Assembly: GCF_900766305.1 (NCBI RefSeq)
Contig: NZ_CAAFUZ010000012.1
Coordinates: 1-6,137 of the forward strand
Reading direction: 5' to 3'
Length of the DNA: 6,137 nucleotides
From: an uncultured Gemella sp.
GTDB lineage: Bacteria > Bacillota > Bacilli > Staphylococcales > Gemellaceae
Each line of letters opens with the position of its first letter. The stretch's first letter is position 1. Both the position numbers and the translations under genes were made by a program. The notes beneath the pieces are model-generated. The model did not search any database, was not told the DNA's origin, and was given only the letters and a program-made list of their open reading frames with translations. This document shows positions 6,025 to 6,137 of this stretch, in pieces.

Positions 6025-6137
6025 TGTGTACCCAAAATTCTGGACACATATATATTTAGTTTAAACATGTGGATGTTATCCTGTATTGTACAGGAGGCAT
6101 CCATTTTGTTTTTGATTGAATTCTCTTGTTGTTATAA
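6025..6137 (-). mobile_element. IS3-family insertion sequence, 3' end only
   Basis: The element appears to begin at 6025 with TGTGTACCCAAAATTCTG, a TG-initiated sequence of the kind that ends IS3-family elements, and continues past the right edge. It contains the end of the transposase and about 30 bases of non-coding terminus. The other end and any target duplication are not visible, so the exact boundary is tentative. Confidence 0.75.
6056..6137 (-). CDS. IS3-family transposase (OrfB), C-terminal fragment
   Basis: Only the last 26 codons and the TAA stop (6056-6058) are in the window; the gene runs in from beyond the right edge. The peptide starts YNNKRIQSKTKWMPPVQYR and ends TSTCLN. YNNxRI...K...PVQYR is the hallmark C-terminus of IS3-family DDE transposases, following the catalytic Glu of the rve integrase core. 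The fragment keeps its frame up to a normal stop, so nothing shows that this end is decayed. Whether the full element is active cannot be judged here. Confidence 0.85.
   Translation of the reverse strand, partial: YNNKRIQSKTKWMPPVQYRITSTCLN

Noticed and set aside
1..6137. CRISPR array, tRNA or rRNA genes, toxin-antitoxin pair, defence genes
   Set aside because: Looked for on both strands; no regularly spaced repeats, no cloverleaf-like segments and no such coding genes were found.

Overview
The window is AT-rich DNA of low-GC Bacillota (Bacilli) type: strong AAGGAG Shine-Dalgarno sites, TTGACA/TATAAT promoters, a T-box leader and intrinsic terminators. Gene content and AT-richness suggest a Gemella- or Staphylococcaceae-like genome, but the genus is a guess. 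Most of it is ordinary core chromosome; the unusual parts lie between the genes.

Left edge (1-277): the aspS terminator, followed by two near-identical leftward promoters. Each has TTGACA-N17-TAGAAT and a small TCTTCT/AGAAGA palindrome at the predicted transcription start. They must drive a gene beyond the left edge.

278-3605, minus strand: a hisS-aspS operon for histidyl- and aspartyl-tRNA synthetase. The two genes overlap by one base. A T-box riboswitch with its own promoter precedes hisS, so charging of the cognate tRNA sets read-through into both genes. The T-box reads AAC or CAC at the specifier, and its UGGC favours a tRNA with discriminator G, so the tRNA it senses is not obvious.

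3606-4792: an AT-rich intergenic stretch, then one plus-strand gene for a membrane-anchored, probably extracytoplasmic protein of unknown function. It converges on ridA and shares a bidirectional terminator with it.

4800-5343, minus strand: ridA (reactive enamine/imine deaminase) with a strong promoter and a leader of about 125 nt. The leader has an 11-bp long-range helix, and the 3' arm of that helix could instead pair across the ridA start codon, as in a translational switch.

5420-5872, minus strand: a cold-shock protein gene with terminator, promoter and a long leader of about 150 nt, typical of csp genes.

5890-6137: a palindrome-rich non-coding repeat abutting the end of an IS3-family insertion sequence. 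Only the last 26 codons of its transposase are in the window.

No complete new system is visible. The best leads are the ridA leader, the duplicated promoter-palindrome module, the T-box specificity question and the orphan membrane protein.
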